Below are positions 1-7,529 of a stretch of 64,000 nucleotides of DNA, one piece after another (positions within the stretch are counted from its first letter, which is position 1; each line of letters begins with the position of its first letter). The notes beneath the pieces were generated by a model. It had not been told where the DNA came from. It was given only the letters and a program-made list of their open reading frames with translations, and did no database searches. Source of the DNA: Pseudomonadota bacterium (lineage in GTDB: Bacteria; Pseudomonadota; Alphaproteobacteria; Rhizobiales; MH13); assembly GCA_039024915.1 (NCBI GenBank), contig JBCCPK010000001.1:558001-622000 (forward strand), given 5' to 3'. Both the position numbers and the translations under genes were made by a program.

Positions 1-372
1 ATGGTCATGGTATCGGCTTCCGACCGATCGATGAACGATCAGGAGCTCTCGAAAATCGGCCAGGTTGTTTCCTCATTCCCGGTCTTTGAAGGCTACTCCG
101 AGGAGCGGTTGATGCTGACGGTCGAAACAGCCAGCCACGCGCTTTCCGAAGATGAGGGCCTGAAGTCGGTTCTTTCCGCGGTCGCGAGCGCCGTTCCCGA
201 TCGCCTGCGCGATACCGCCTATGCGTGCGGTGTCGAGGTTGCGGCAGCCGACTTGTCGCTTGAGCAGGAAGAGCTGCGCATGCTGCAAATCATACGCGAT
301 ACACTCGGTCTCGATAAACTCACCGTCGCGGCCATCGAACGCTCTGCCATGGCTCGATATCGAGGCGCCTGA
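1..372 (+). CDS. TerB-like tellurite-resistance family protein (5' end outside window)
   Basis: The frame is open from the first base, so the 123 residues seen are probably the C-terminal part of a TerB-family protein of about 140-150 residues; the Met at position 1 is probably internal. The segment is an all-helical acidic protein. It has the family pattern of an early D-x-x-M-x-x-x-E-L motif (residues 8-16) and a later LSLEQEELRMLQ stretch (residues 86-97), matching the repeated metal-binding-like helix pairs of TerB/DUF533 proteins. The cellular role of these stand-alone alphaproteobacterial TerB proteins is not established; a tellurite phenotype should not be assumed. It is followed by 183 bases before the next gene. 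Confidence 0.7.
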   Translation: MVMVSASDRSMNDQELSKIGQVVSSFPVFEGYSEERLMLTVETASHALSEDEGLKSVLSAVASAVPDRLRDTAYACGVEVAAADLSLEQEELRMLQIIRDTLGLDKLTVAAIERSAMARYRGA

Positions 373-555
373 GCCTTTTCTCGAGTTGTACGCCTCTAGC
401 GCAAGCGCATGACATACCGTTCAGAAGGTCCGGCCTCACCAACCGCGGCAAATTGCAGCGCTAACGGCAATTGAGGGTTTGCTCACGAGGCTTTGAACTG
501 ACGGTTACACCTGCTTGGTCTACGGAGTGTTGCAGGACCAAAGGAGAGAGCAAAC

Positions 556-1449
556 GTGCCGGAATTCTCTGAAGCATCAGTACGCCTAGCGGCTTTTGTA
601 AGCATCTTCGCAGCAATGGCTGTGTTCGAGCAGCTGCTGCCGCGTCGTGACCGGTATCCAGCCCGCGCCCGACGCTGGGTGACGAACTGGGGCATGCTAA
701 TCGTTGACGCGATCGTCCTGCGGATCGTTTTCCCCACCGCTGCAGTCGGTGTCGCACTGTGGGCCGAGACGGCAAATTTTGGCCTGTTCAACACCTTTGA
801 TGTGCCGCTCGTATTTGCTGCCATCATCTGCATTGTGGTCCTGGATTTTGTGGTTTGGCTCGAGCATGTCGCCTCACATCACTGGCAATGGTTGTGGCGC
901 ATTCACAAGGTCCATCATGCTGATGTCGACCTTGATGTGACCAGCGCGCTGAGATTTCACCCGTTGGAGATCATCATCTCCATGGTTTGGAAGGGCGCTG
1001 TAGTTGCGATCCTCGGGGCGCCAGCGATCGCCGTTTTGATCTTCGAGATCATCTTGAATGGCATGGCGATGTTCAATCACTCGAATGTCAGAGTTCCAAA
1101 CTGGTTGGACAAGATCATTCGGCAGTTCGTCGTGACGCCCGACATGCACCGTATTCATCACTCGATCATCGAGCGCGAAACAAACACGAATTACGGCTTC
1201 AACCTGTCGATCTGGGATCGTCTCTTCGGCGTTTACACGGTCGAGCCCGAGAAGGGGCAAGCAGGCTTGGTGATCGGTCTTGCCGAGCACCAGGATCCGC
1301 GCCCAACGGGCCTGCTTTGGAGCCTGCTGCTACCGTTTCAGTCGCATGCAAAGCTGGACGAGACTGCCATTGCCAACATTACCCAGCAGACCGCGCGGCG
1401 GGGCCTTAATTCAAACCCAGCGGGTCAAGAGGAAACGCAGTCAGGATGA
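556..1449 (+). CDS. Sterol desaturase / fatty acid hydroxylase superfamily membrane protein
   Basis: A 297-residue integral membrane di-iron oxygenase-like protein. Several hydrophobic helices fill the first 100 residues. Three histidine clusters follow: HVASHH near residues 104-109, HKVHH near 117-121 and HRIHH near 198-202, the ligand pattern of the fatty acid hydroxylase superfamily (PF04116). The family hydroxylates or desaturates lipids and sterols; the substrate here cannot be read from sequence. The GTG start at 556 is supported by an AGGAGAG ribosome-binding site about 12 bases upstream. The 3' end overlaps the convergent solute-binding protein gene by 44 bases. Confidence 0.85.
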   Translation: MPEFSEASVRLAAFVSIFAAMAVFEQLLPRRDRYPARARRWVTNWGMLIVDAIVLRIVFPTAAVGVALWAETANFGLFNTFDVPLVFAAIICIVVLDFVVWLEHVASHHWQWLWRIHKVHHADVDLDVTSALRFHPLEIIISMVWKGAVVAILGAPAIAVLIFEIILNGMAMFNHSNVRVPNWLDKIIRQFVVTPDMHRIHHSIIERETNTNYGFNLSIWDRLFGVYTVEPEKGQAGLVIGLAEHQDPRPTGLLWSLLLPFQSHAKLDETAIANITQQTARRGLNSNPAGQEETQSG

Positions 1450-2314
1450 TGGTTTCCAACTCGCCGGAGTTCTCAAGACGGGCCAGCCCCGCATTAATCG
1501 CCTGAATGAGTTCAGGCTGGCCACGTGGCACGGCCATTGTGAGCCCCTCGCCGAAGTACCGATTGGAGAACAGCGGCTCCCCAACAAATTGGCAGCAATC
1601 CCCCGAACGTGATCCCGCAAGCCAAAAAGCCAGATCTGCACCATCCCCGAAAACATGACTGACATCGCCGCGTCGCAAGGCCTGGAACATAGCGGTCGCG
1701 GTGGGAAAGCTGGTGATGTTTGCGCGCCGGTAGGCAGACTGCAAGAACGCGTTGTGTGCCGTACCTTCGATAACCCCGATCTGAGCCCGTTCAACCCAGC
1801 CGTCCGCGATGCTGTTTGTGTTTGCGGCGCGTAACGACGCAAAACGGCCAGCGAAACGGAAGTAGGGAAGCGAAAAGCTGATGGATTGCGCCAGTTCCTC
1901 CGAAACGGACAACCCAGCGACAAGTACCAGGTTGACCGGGTCGGTCTCCACGGCTGACAGCACCTGATCAAACCGTCGCGCTTGAACGGTGCAGGCAAGT
2001 TCCAGGACATCACAAAGACGCCTGACCAGATCAACGTGAAGCCCGACCAAGCGACCTTCCCCGTCGATAAATGCGAAGGGTGGAAAATCGTCGGCTATCA
2101 CGAACCGCAAGACTGGGCCGGGCATCGGTTCCGGTAACGCAATCCGGCTGCGCGGATTGATGAAGCGCAGTCCCGACAAACCCGCGCCCTGGCTCTGTTG
2201 TTGTGCACTCTGCGAGGGATTGAGGACCTGCGCGTGCGAAGACACCGTGTGGCCAACAAGCAGACATGCTACGACCGGTATCAAGATAGCCAAGAAAAAC
2301 AGGGGCTTGTTCAT
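1406..2314 (-). CDS. Solute-binding protein, family 3 (polar amino-acid ABC type)
   Basis: 302 residues. The N-terminus (1-29) is a hydrophobic signal sequence ending near AHAQ-like residues, so the protein is probably periplasmic. The mature part begins the family 3 fold at about residue 67 with FVIADDFPPFAFID and GRLVGLHVDLVRRL, as in SBP_bac_3 (PF00497) proteins that deliver amino acids or act as stand-alone sensors. No permease or ATPase genes lie next to it, so it is an orphan binding protein; the ligand is unknown. Two adjacent cysteines near residue 240 are unusual for the fold and may form a disulfide. Confidence 0.8.
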   Translation of the reverse strand: MNKPLFFLAILIPVVACLLVGHTVSSHAQVLNPSQSAQQQSQGAGLSGLRFINPRSRIALPEPMPGPVLRFVIADDFPPFAFIDGEGRLVGLHVDLVRRLCDVLELACTVQARRFDQVLSAVETDPVNLVLVAGLSVSEELAQSISFSLPYFRFAGRFASLRAANTNSIADGWVERAQIGVIEGTAHNAFLQSAYRRANITSFPTATAMFQALRRGDVSHVFGDGADLAFWLAGSRSGDCCQFVGEPLFSNRYFGEGLTMAVPRGQPELIQAINAGLARLENSGELETIILTAFPLDPLGLN

Positions 2315-2521
2315 GAGAGACCCAAATTAAGGACCGGCGCTTCCGGCCGTTTCATGCCGCTTATAACGGTCAATTTTCGTGGTCCCAAGCCCTATGAGCA
2401 AGCAATATTACTTACGTAAATACTTGATATATTACTTTTATCTTATGATAATAATCGTATATTTTCTTCAATAAATTCTGATTTTATTGACCTGTCGCTA
2501 TAATTCATTCACTCTTATTTT
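2315..2521. other. AT-rich intergenic segment upstream of the split glycosyltransferase gene
   Basis: About 200 bases between two divergently oriented genes. From about 2400 to 2521 the sequence is strikingly AT-rich (runs such as ATATATTACTTTTATCTTATG) compared with the GC-rich surroundings. It could hold a promoter for the glycosyltransferase gene (for example the TATAAT hexamer at 2500-2505), or be the scar of earlier foreign DNA. No ORF is convincing. Confidence 0.5.
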
Positions 2522-3669
2522 GTGACCTCTTGTATTCAATTTAAGCCGCGTAGATCAACGTTGCCAGGGAAACAGTCCGGCGATCCTAAGCATCACGGAT
2601 ATTGGGTAAAGCGGTGCGATGTTGATAAGTGGGTCCCATATTTGCCGTCTAAATACCCGTGCTCAACTGAAGGTCTCGTCGGCAGCGCACCATTCGTTTC
2701 AGTGAGAAACGCCAATGGCGACCGCGCGATGATGTATGCAGATACACCGCGCTCTCGCAGCATGGTCGCACGTCTCGAGGAGCGTTACCCGAATGCTTCG
2801 GCGAACGTTGTTCTGGCGCCGCGCAACGTTATCCAACCCCTCTGGGCGAAATGCCTTGAGCCCGCGCTGATGCGGTTTGCCTGCGACGCGCTTGCCGACA
2901 AGCAACCTCAAATGAGCGCGCGCAGAACGCTCACCGTTTCACAATTCGCCTTCATAGCACTCTTGCTGACCTGCGCGTTCGTTTGGGTTACGGCAAACGC
3001 CAGCAGTTTCTTTTCGACAGTAGCGATCCTATTCGGTGGCCTCTACTTCATGCTGTCGATCCTCCGGCTGTTTGCGTGCGTGCGATCCAGTCCCGCACCT
3101 GATGGACCAAATACGCGCATCGCCGATAGCGACTTGCCGCCATACTCAGTGCTTGTTGCGGTTTACGACGAAGCTGTAGTGGTCCCACAGCTGGTTCGGG
3201 AACTGCTGGCTCTCGATTACCCGGCAGACTTGTTGGATATCCAGATTCTCACCGAAGAGTGCGATGTTGAAACGCGCGCCGCATTGAAGCAATGCACGCT
3301 GCCAGATCACATCGCTGTCATAACAGTTCCCAATGGTCATCCAAGAACGAAGCCCAAGGCGCTCAACTTCGACTTGCCGCTGACCCGTGGCCGGTTTGTT
3401 GCGGTCTTCGACGCCGAAGACCGGCCCGATCCCGATCAACTTCGGCGCGCCGTAGCCGCCTACCGTGCCTATGACGCGAGAAAGGTCAGCAGGCCGAGCA
3501 TGCGACCACTTGGCTGCCTGCAGGCGGCGCTACACGTCACAAATAAACGAGACGGCTTCCTCGCCCGTCACTTCCAACTCGAATATGTCGCGCTTTTTGA
3601 TGCGCTTCTGCCCGTGCTTTCAAATCTGGGGCTGCCGCTGCCCCTTGGCGGCACCTCGAACCACTTCTT
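2522..3669 (+). pseudogene. Family 2 glycosyltransferase, N-terminal fragment (split by transposon)
   Basis: The first 382 codons of a membrane glycosyltransferase interrupted by the IS1595-type element. Residues ~140-183 form two hydrophobic helices; the GT-A domain follows, with SVLVAVYDEAVVV, an ILTEECD segment and the metal-binding motif DAEDRPDPDQLR, and the fragment ends at PLGGTSNHF. The reading frame runs 13 residues into the transposon before a stop at 3680. After precise removal of the element and one 8 bp target copy (3670-7537) the frame continues exactly into the segment at 7538, giving 608 codons, the usual length of XagB/BcsA-like processive transferases. The GTG at 2522 is the longest start; the first ~50 codons are AT-rich and not recognisably GT-like, so the true 5' end is uncertain. 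Confidence 0.85.
3662..3669. repeat. Target-site duplication, left copy (CACTTCTT)
   Basis: The 8 bp sequence CACTTCTT directly precedes the left inverted repeat and recurs exactly at 7530-7537 after the right inverted repeat. Eight-base duplications are typical of IS1595-family transposition. The perfect match indicates a direct insertion without later rearrangement. Confidence 0.9.
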
Positions 3670-3695
3670 CGGTATTAGGTAGCAAACGCACCAAG
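3670..3695 (+). repeat. Left terminal inverted repeat of the IS1595-type element
   Basis: 26 bp beginning CGGTATTAGG and ending AAACGCACCAAG. It matches the reverse complement of 7504-7529 at 23 of 26 positions; the mismatches are at repeat positions 9, 13 and 14. Confidence 0.9.
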
Positions 3696-3702
3696 GGGTA
3701 AT

Positions 3703-4314
3703 TCACTTTTTGGATTGCGCGCTTTTCACTTCCGCCTCAACTTGACTGAGTGCATTGTCAGCAGCGTTTAACTCGTTAAGACCTAGGTCCCGCAAATTAT
3801 ACATCAACTCTTTCATGGTACTATACCGTACCCACGCGCCCGATGTTACCACAAGTATTGGCCACAACAATCCTAACACCGCTGCCGAAAACGGTATCCC
3901 GTAGAGCGATATAAGGGTTTGCATCGCAGGATTACTCCCCCCAATATCACCATATACTCCTAGCGTGAGACCCAAGCAGCAGTATGCCACTGCAACGCAC
4001 GAGAGAATGCGCCCGACCCGGTATTGGAATAATACATTAAATATAAGAGAGTTTATCGGTGACTTAAATTTAACCCAATTTACCGATGGGCTCTTTAGGT
4101 CAATCGACCTGAGCGTATATATTTTGGAAATTTCTACCGCGTCTTTATACCAGGGAGTATCGGCGACACTGTCTCGCGCACCTTCCGGCACCTCATTGAG
4201 GCATTCCTTCACTTCCCTGCTTATCACAGATATGAAGCTAAATATTGGGAGGTTCAGGTAAGCGAGATTAAAAGCTAACGCCAAGCCAAATAACGGCTCC
4301 AAAGAAGACAGCAA
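3703..4314 (-). CDS. Hypothetical three-helix membrane protein, third gene of transposon cargo operon
   Basis: 203 residues, function unrecognised. Predicted hydrophobic helices lie at about residues 7-30, 102-122 and 134-160, with a soluble segment of roughly 70 residues between the first two and a charged helical tail after 165. The predicted start is TTG at 4314 with no strong ribosome-binding site, 23 bases after the stop of the gene before it, so it is probably co-transcribed and perhaps translationally coupled. The coding sequence is AT-richer than host genes, consistent with foreign origin. Within mobile operons a small multi-helix protein next to a soluble partner often acts as a membrane effector, but nothing here proves that. 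Confidence 0.6.
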   Translation of the reverse strand: MLSSLEPLFGLALAFNLAYLNLPIFSFISVISREVKECLNEVPEGARDSVADTPWYKDAVEISKIYTLRSIDLKSPSVNWVKFKSPINSLIFNVLFQYRVGRILSCVAVAYCCLGLTLGVYGDIGGSNPAMQTLISLYGIPFSAAVLGLLWPILVVTSGAWVRYSTMKELMYNLRDLGLNELNAADNALSQVEAEVKSAQSKK

Positions 4315-4337
4315 AATTCTTGAACCTTTGGCATGGT

Positions 4338-4856
4338 CTAGACAGCAAGCAACCTAAGATCATTTGAGGTTACCCAAACGTCATCGAAAAGACGCTTAAG
4401 CCTATGTGTCAAGGTCTTTTCGCCAAAAGACACAACTGCCGTTGCACCGCTTTGATCGCGCTCAAAGCGATAGCCTCGCTCATCCATCAAGGCAAAATTA
4501 ACATCAACCGGCGATTTCAGTTGGTCAGCCACCTCTTTTATCTGAAAATTTTCAAGCTTTCTGAATTCGCCAAGATAAGGGTTGTGCTCGCTATTGATTG
4601 AGTCGATTTCCTCTACCAGTACCATTATGGAAAGCTTGCGGTCCGTAAGCATGCTACGTGCAGCCGCAACGGTTTCAGGCACACAATAGGTACGCGGATC
4701 AAACTTTCGCGTGAGTATGCGTACGCTTTCCGAGGCGTGTGCAAACATTCGCTCTAGAATGATAGCCGCATGCTCATGCGTGCCATTCAGTATGATCTCA
4801 CCAGTTGACTCCCGGATCATGCGGTCAATTTTTTGTTTATAAGTTTCGCTCTGCAT
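4338..4856 (-). CDS. Hypothetical protein with possible inactive PLD-like fold, second gene of cargo operon
   Basis: 172 soluble residues. The order of motifs (GEIILNG near residue 19, an ILERMFAHASESVRILTR helix-strand, a long acidic middle with SIMVLVEEID, then NFALMDERGYRFE, a VVSFGE strand and RLFDDVW near the C-terminus) resembles small phospholipase-D-fold domains that have lost the HxK(x4)D active site; no HKD motif is present. This is recognition by eye and uncertain. A binding or sensing role would fit a non-catalytic PLD fold. It starts with ATG 67 bases after the DUF6471-like gene and runs into the membrane protein gene. Confidence 0.5.
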   Translation of the reverse strand: MQSETYKQKIDRMIRESTGEIILNGTHEHAAIILERMFAHASESVRILTRKFDPRTYCVPETVAAARSMLTDRKLSIMVLVEEIDSINSEHNPYLGEFRKLENFQIKEVADQLKSPVDVNFALMDERGYRFERDQSGATAVVSFGEKTLTHRLKRLFDDVWVTSNDLRLLAV

Positions 4857-4923
4857 GAAGCTACCCGTGCATTTTCGATGTCTTCGGCACCTAATATATT
4901 ATCTCTGCGCTAATAAGGAACCG

Positions 4924-5148
4924 TTAAGCTACGCGTAAACTATCGATATCTATGGCTTTTGCGCACTGCAGAAGAAACGCCGCGCTAAACTTACCCCTCG
5001 ATAACTTATTACGGATGTTGGCCTCTTTCTCGTCAATACCAAGCTCAGAGAGTTTCTGAGCTAGTTGCGCATAGGTCACGCCTTCGCGTTTTAACTCAGC
5101 CTTAAGGAGGTTCGCTGCCTTGGCCTCCCAGTCTGTTCGTTCGGGCAT
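4924..5148 (-). CDS. DUF6471-like small protein, first gene of transposon cargo operon
   Basis: 74 residues, with the pattern WEAKAANLLKAELKREGVTY followed by AQLAQKL, EANIRNKLSRGKFSAAFLLQ and AIDIDSL, which I recognise as DUF6471. The helix arrangement looks like a compact helix-turn-helix (VTYAQLAQKLSELGI, then a recognition-like NIRNKLSRG), so DNA binding is plausible though not established for the family. It is the promoter-proximal gene of the leftward operon, and its upstream region carries inverted repeats shared with the divergent transposase promoter, which would suit an autoregulator. The ATG at 5148 lies within GGGCATATATC. Confidence 0.65.
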   Translation of the reverse strand: MPERTDWEAKAANLLKAELKREGVTYAQLAQKLSELGIDEKEANIRNKLSRGKFSAAFLLQCAKAIDIDSLRVA

Positions 5149-5158
5149 ATATCACCTG

Positions 5159-5239
5159 TGACGCAAAAAGTATCGCAAATGATTACATATGCCCTTGTAT
5201 CTAGTGCGTCAACGTACTATCTACGATACATACGTATCG
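5159..5239. promoter_or_regulatory. Divergent cargo/transposase promoter with nested inverted repeats
   Basis: The 104 bases between the leftward cargo operon and the rightward transposase are AT-rich. They contain TGACGCA at 5159-5165 with its exact inverse TGCGTCA at 5205-5211. A perfect CGATAC-N4-GTATCG dyad lies at 5224-5239, and a further GTATCG half-site at 5170-5175. These are good candidates for binding sites of a transposon-encoded regulator. The -35 and -10 elements are not clear. Confidence 0.5.
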
Positions 5240-5252
5240 GAGATAATGACAA

Positions 5253-6209
5253 ATGGCGCAGCACTTCCTTCTTTCGGCCCAAGCCCGCACCTTGTCCCTC
5301 AAAGACATCTACAAGGGTGGCGAAGATAAGGCCTATGAGACGTTCAAGCGCCTACGGTGGCCGGAGACAGCTGGTGAGCCCGTCTGCCCTAAGTGTGGTC
5401 ACTGTGAAGCCTATGACATCACCACGCGCCGCAAGTTCAAGTGCAAGGCCTGCCACGCCCAATTCAGCGTGACTTCGGGCACCATCTTTGCCAGCCGCAA
5501 GATGGACTTCACCGATCTGCTTGGCGCGATCTGCATCTTTGTCAATGCGGTCAAGGGCCTGTCTGCGTTGCAGTTGAGCCGTGACCTGGATTGCCAGTAC
5601 AAGACGGCATTCGTGCTGGCTCACAAGCTGCGTGAAGTGCTGGGCCGTGACGTGCACACCGGTGAAGCCATGGAAGGCCATGTTGAGGTGGACGGTGCAT
5701 ACTTCGGCGGTCATATTCGCCCGCACAACGTTGCAGAGAAGCGCGTTGATCGCCGCTTGAAACGCCACCAGACCGGCAAGCGTCGTGTTGTCGTCGCGTT
5801 CCGTGAACGCCTAGGACGCACGCTGCCCTTCATCACCAAGTCAGAAGCCGAAGGCGTTGACCTTGCAAAGATGCACGTTGACCGCATGGCCACCATGTCA
5901 GCGGATGAAGCATCGCACTGGGACATGTTGCACGCGGGCTGGGATGTTGACCGCGTCAATCACTCCGCAGCGTACAGCGACCACGGCAAGCATACGAATT
6001 GGGTTGAAAGCTATTTCGCGCGTTTGCGTCGTATGGTGACGGGTCAACACCACCATGTGTCACCGCGTTATCTGTACCAGTACGCGAACCATGCCGCATG
6101 GCTTGAAGATCATCGCCGCTGTGACAACGGCAGCAACGCGATGACGATAGTTGCGGGTGCAATGGCAGCGCCAGTAAGCCGTGACTGGAAAGGATATTGG
6201 CAGCGGTAG
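5253..6209 (+). CDS. IS1595 family transposase (ISXO2-like)
   Basis: 318 residues. An N-terminal zinc ribbon (CPKCGHC at residues 44-50, CKACH near 65-69) is followed by a helical DNA-binding segment, then the ISXO2-like DDE domain (PF12762). The first catalytic Asp is in EVDGAYFGG near residue 147, the second probably in the DEASHWD segment near 218-225, and HTNWVES near 246-252 supplies the Asn-containing motif of this family. Length and architecture are full-size with no frameshift, so the element may still be active. The matching inverted repeats and 8 bp duplication support direct mobilisation by this enzyme. Confidence 0.93.
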   Translation: MAQHFLLSAQARTLSLKDIYKGGEDKAYETFKRLRWPETAGEPVCPKCGHCEAYDITTRRKFKCKACHAQFSVTSGTIFASRKMDFTDLLGAICIFVNAVKGLSALQLSRDLDCQYKTAFVLAHKLREVLGRDVHTGEAMEGHVEVDGAYFGGHIRPHNVAEKRVDRRLKRHQTGKRRVVVAFRERLGRTLPFITKSEAEGVDLAKMHVDRMATMSADEASHWDMLHAGWDVDRVNHSAAYSDHGKHTNWVESYFARLRRMVTGQHHHVSPRYLYQYANHAAWLEDHRRCDNGSNAMTIVAGAMAAPVSRDWKGYWQR

Positions 6210-6230
6210 GAACACTTTCTTTACGAATTC

Positions 6231-6256
6231 GTTGACACATATACGCCATTGGCGTA
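6231..6256 (+). promoter_or_regulatory. Promoter and palindromic operator of the toxin-antitoxin pair
   Basis: A consensus -35 TTGACA is at 6231-6236. Overlapping the spacer is a perfect 15 bp palindrome TACGCCA-T-TGGCGTA at 6242-6256, placed where a repressor would block RNA polymerase. It lies 37 bases before the toxin start. Autorepression by the downstream XRE antitoxin is the natural reading; the -10 (TACCAA, 6254-6259, 17 bases from the -35) is weak. Confidence 0.6.
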
Positions 6257-6292
6257 CCAACCGTAACGAGGACCGACGGCTGGGATGGCGTA

Positions 6293-6709
6293 ATGAAGAT
6301 CGTGCAACTTAACCGAGGTGACTGCGGCTACCCTATCACAGTTGCAGAACTAAAGGGTGTCAGTAGACAACTCGAAAAGCTGTTAGGCGAAGATGAGGTC
6401 AACGCGCTTGTGGACTTCATTGCCCACAATCCTGAGTCCGGCGTCGTCATGCCAAACACAAACGGCATAAGGAAGCTGCGTTGGAATTTACGGGGCAAGG
6501 GCAAGTCGCGGGGAATGCGGGTCATCTACTTCTTTCATGACCTAAACATGCCACTGTTTCTTTTGGCGGTTTACAGCAAGGGCGAGAAACTACGTCCAAC
6601 AAAGCGGGAGGAGAAACAAATGCGAGACCTGGTGAACAGTCTAAAGGCGGAGCACCGCCGCAAGTGGGAGGAACTTATCGAGGCCACGAACAGCGCAAGC
6701 TGCGCTTAA
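6293..6709 (+). CDS. RelE/HigB-type toxin-like protein
   Basis: 138 residues of RelE/ParE-superfamily character. An N-terminal extension (residues 1-45) precedes the core, with GIRKLRWNLRGKGKSRGMRV near 60-79 and IYFFHDLNMPLFLLAVYSKGEK, typical of HigB/RelE-type ribosome-dependent mRNA interferases. A helical, basic tail follows (DLVNSLKAEHRRKWEE). Such toxins inhibit translation when their antitoxin decays. It is the upstream gene of a pair with the toxin first, as in higBA-type loci, and is 9 bases from the antitoxin. It probably stabilises the transposon. Confidence 0.8.
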   Translation: MKIVQLNRGDCGYPITVAELKGVSRQLEKLLGEDEVNALVDFIAHNPESGVVMPNTNGIRKLRWNLRGKGKSRGMRVIYFFHDLNMPLFLLAVYSKGEKLRPTKREEKQMRDLVNSLKAEHRRKWEELIEATNSASCA

Positions 6710-6718
6710 GGGAAAGCT

Positions 6719-7027
6719 ATGTCTGCTTCAAAAATCATAGACGGCCTGCAAGAGGCTCTTGACGTCTCAAGGGGCGACGCAACGGCGCGTATGCGCGTCG
6801 TGCGTGTACCTGAAAACGTGGATGTCAAAGCCATTCGTCAGGGCCTTGGCATGTCTCAACAGGGTTTTGCTTTTGCTTTCGGGTTTTCTCTTGCCACTGT
6901 TCGTAATTGGGAGCAGGGGCGACGCGTGCCCGAAAAGCCCGCGCGGATGCTCTTGAAGATCATTGAGGAATATCCCCAAGCACTTGAAGTGCTTGAGCGC
7001 GATACCGAAAGCGTGGCTGAGGCCTAG
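6719..7027 (+). CDS. XRE-family antitoxin (HigA/MqsA-like)
   Basis: 102 residues. A short N-terminal segment that may bind the toxin (ARMRVVRVPENVDVKAIRQ) leads into a Cro/C1-type helix-turn-helix (LGMSQQGFAFAFGFSLATVRNWEQGRRVPEKPARMLL, residues ~43-79). This arrangement is usual for antitoxins of RelE-type toxins. The start at 6719 follows an AAGGGAAAG ribosome-binding site. The stop overlaps the stop of the convergent gene by 4 bases. It presumably neutralises the upstream toxin and represses the promoter through the palindrome at 6242-6256. Confidence 0.85.
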   Translation: MSASKIIDGLQEALDVSRGDATARMRVVRVPENVDVKAIRQGLGMSQQGFAFAFGFSLATVRNWEQGRRVPEKPARMLLKIIEEYPQALEVLERDTESVAEA

Positions 7028-7461
7028 GCCACCGACCACACAACATTGCCCTTGCCGTCCGCACCCTTGCGGGCGGCATTGCTTTGTCTGAGACACTTTC
7101 CGACGCGCTTCACCAGATCGTTGATGTACCTTCGGTCCCGCGCGTCCTGACCCGATAAAGACACTATATCCTGCGCGATCTGACGGCTTGTCATAGGGCC
7201 GTCTGCGTCTCTGAGTACCGACATGCAGGCTCGAAACAGTTCACCCCTGCCAAACACCACATGACGCTTCTGACGGGGCATCATGGCGTCTAGGTCGCCC
7301 TCATAGCCCAAGGTGTTCAAGGTGCGGTCTAGAGCGTCGAGATCGTTTTTGATGGCTGCTATGCGGTCTCTGAGCGATTCCGCTTCGCCTAAGAGATCGG
7401 CACGCTTGGTAAGCAGGCCCGATATGGTGTGTTCGAAGGTCTCTGTTCGGCTGTAGCGCAT
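7024..7461 (-). CDS. Hypothetical coiled-coil / winged-helix-like protein of the transposon
   Basis: 145 residues. Residues ~10-50 form a heptad-rich coiled coil (LLTKRADLLGEAESLRDRI and following). A conserved-looking VVFGRGELFRACMSVLRDA linker leads into a winged-helix-like C-terminal domain with DGPMTSRQIAQDIV, then RYINDLVKRVGKCLRQ. Proteins of this type occur on alphaproteobacterial mobile elements, but I know of no established function. A role in transposon regulation or recombination is inference. It points inward from the right end of the element and its stop overlaps the antitoxin stop. Confidence 0.6.
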   Translation of the reverse strand: MRYSRTETFEHTISGLLTKRADLLGEAESLRDRIAAIKNDLDALDRTLNTLGYEGDLDAMMPRQKRHVVFGRGELFRACMSVLRDADGPMTSRQIAQDIVSLSGQDARDRRYINDLVKRVGKCLRQSNAARKGADGKGNVVWSVA

Positions 7462-7503
7462 GTGCTGACACTAGCACTAAGTGCGATTATGTTCGTCCGC
7501 ATA

Positions 7504-7529
7504 CTTGGTGCGTTTCATACATAATACCG
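7504..7529 (-). repeat. Right terminal inverted repeat of the IS1595-type element
   Basis: Reads inward on the minus strand as CGGTATTATG ... AAACGCACCAAG, 23 of 26 identical to the left repeat at 3670-3695. It lies immediately before the second CACTTCTT target copy. Confidence 0.9.

Larger units (their letters stand above)
3670..7529. mobile_element. Complete IS1595-family transposon with passenger genes (3,860 bp)
   Basis: Bounded by 26 bp terminal inverted repeats (23 of 26 positions identical, starting CGGTATTA and ending AAACGCACCAAG) and flanked by the 8 bp duplication CACTTCTT. It encodes an ISXO2/IS1595-type transposase (5253-6209) and six other genes: a three-gene leftward operon (3703-5148), a toxin-antitoxin-like pair (6293-7027) and a leftward coiled-coil/winged-helix protein (7024-7461). 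IS1595 members with passenger genes are known; I do not recognise this cargo set. The cargo operon is AT-richer than the transposase and host DNA, suggesting separate origins. The insertion splits a glycosyltransferase gene that is otherwise intact in frame, so it appears recent. Confidence 0.9.
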
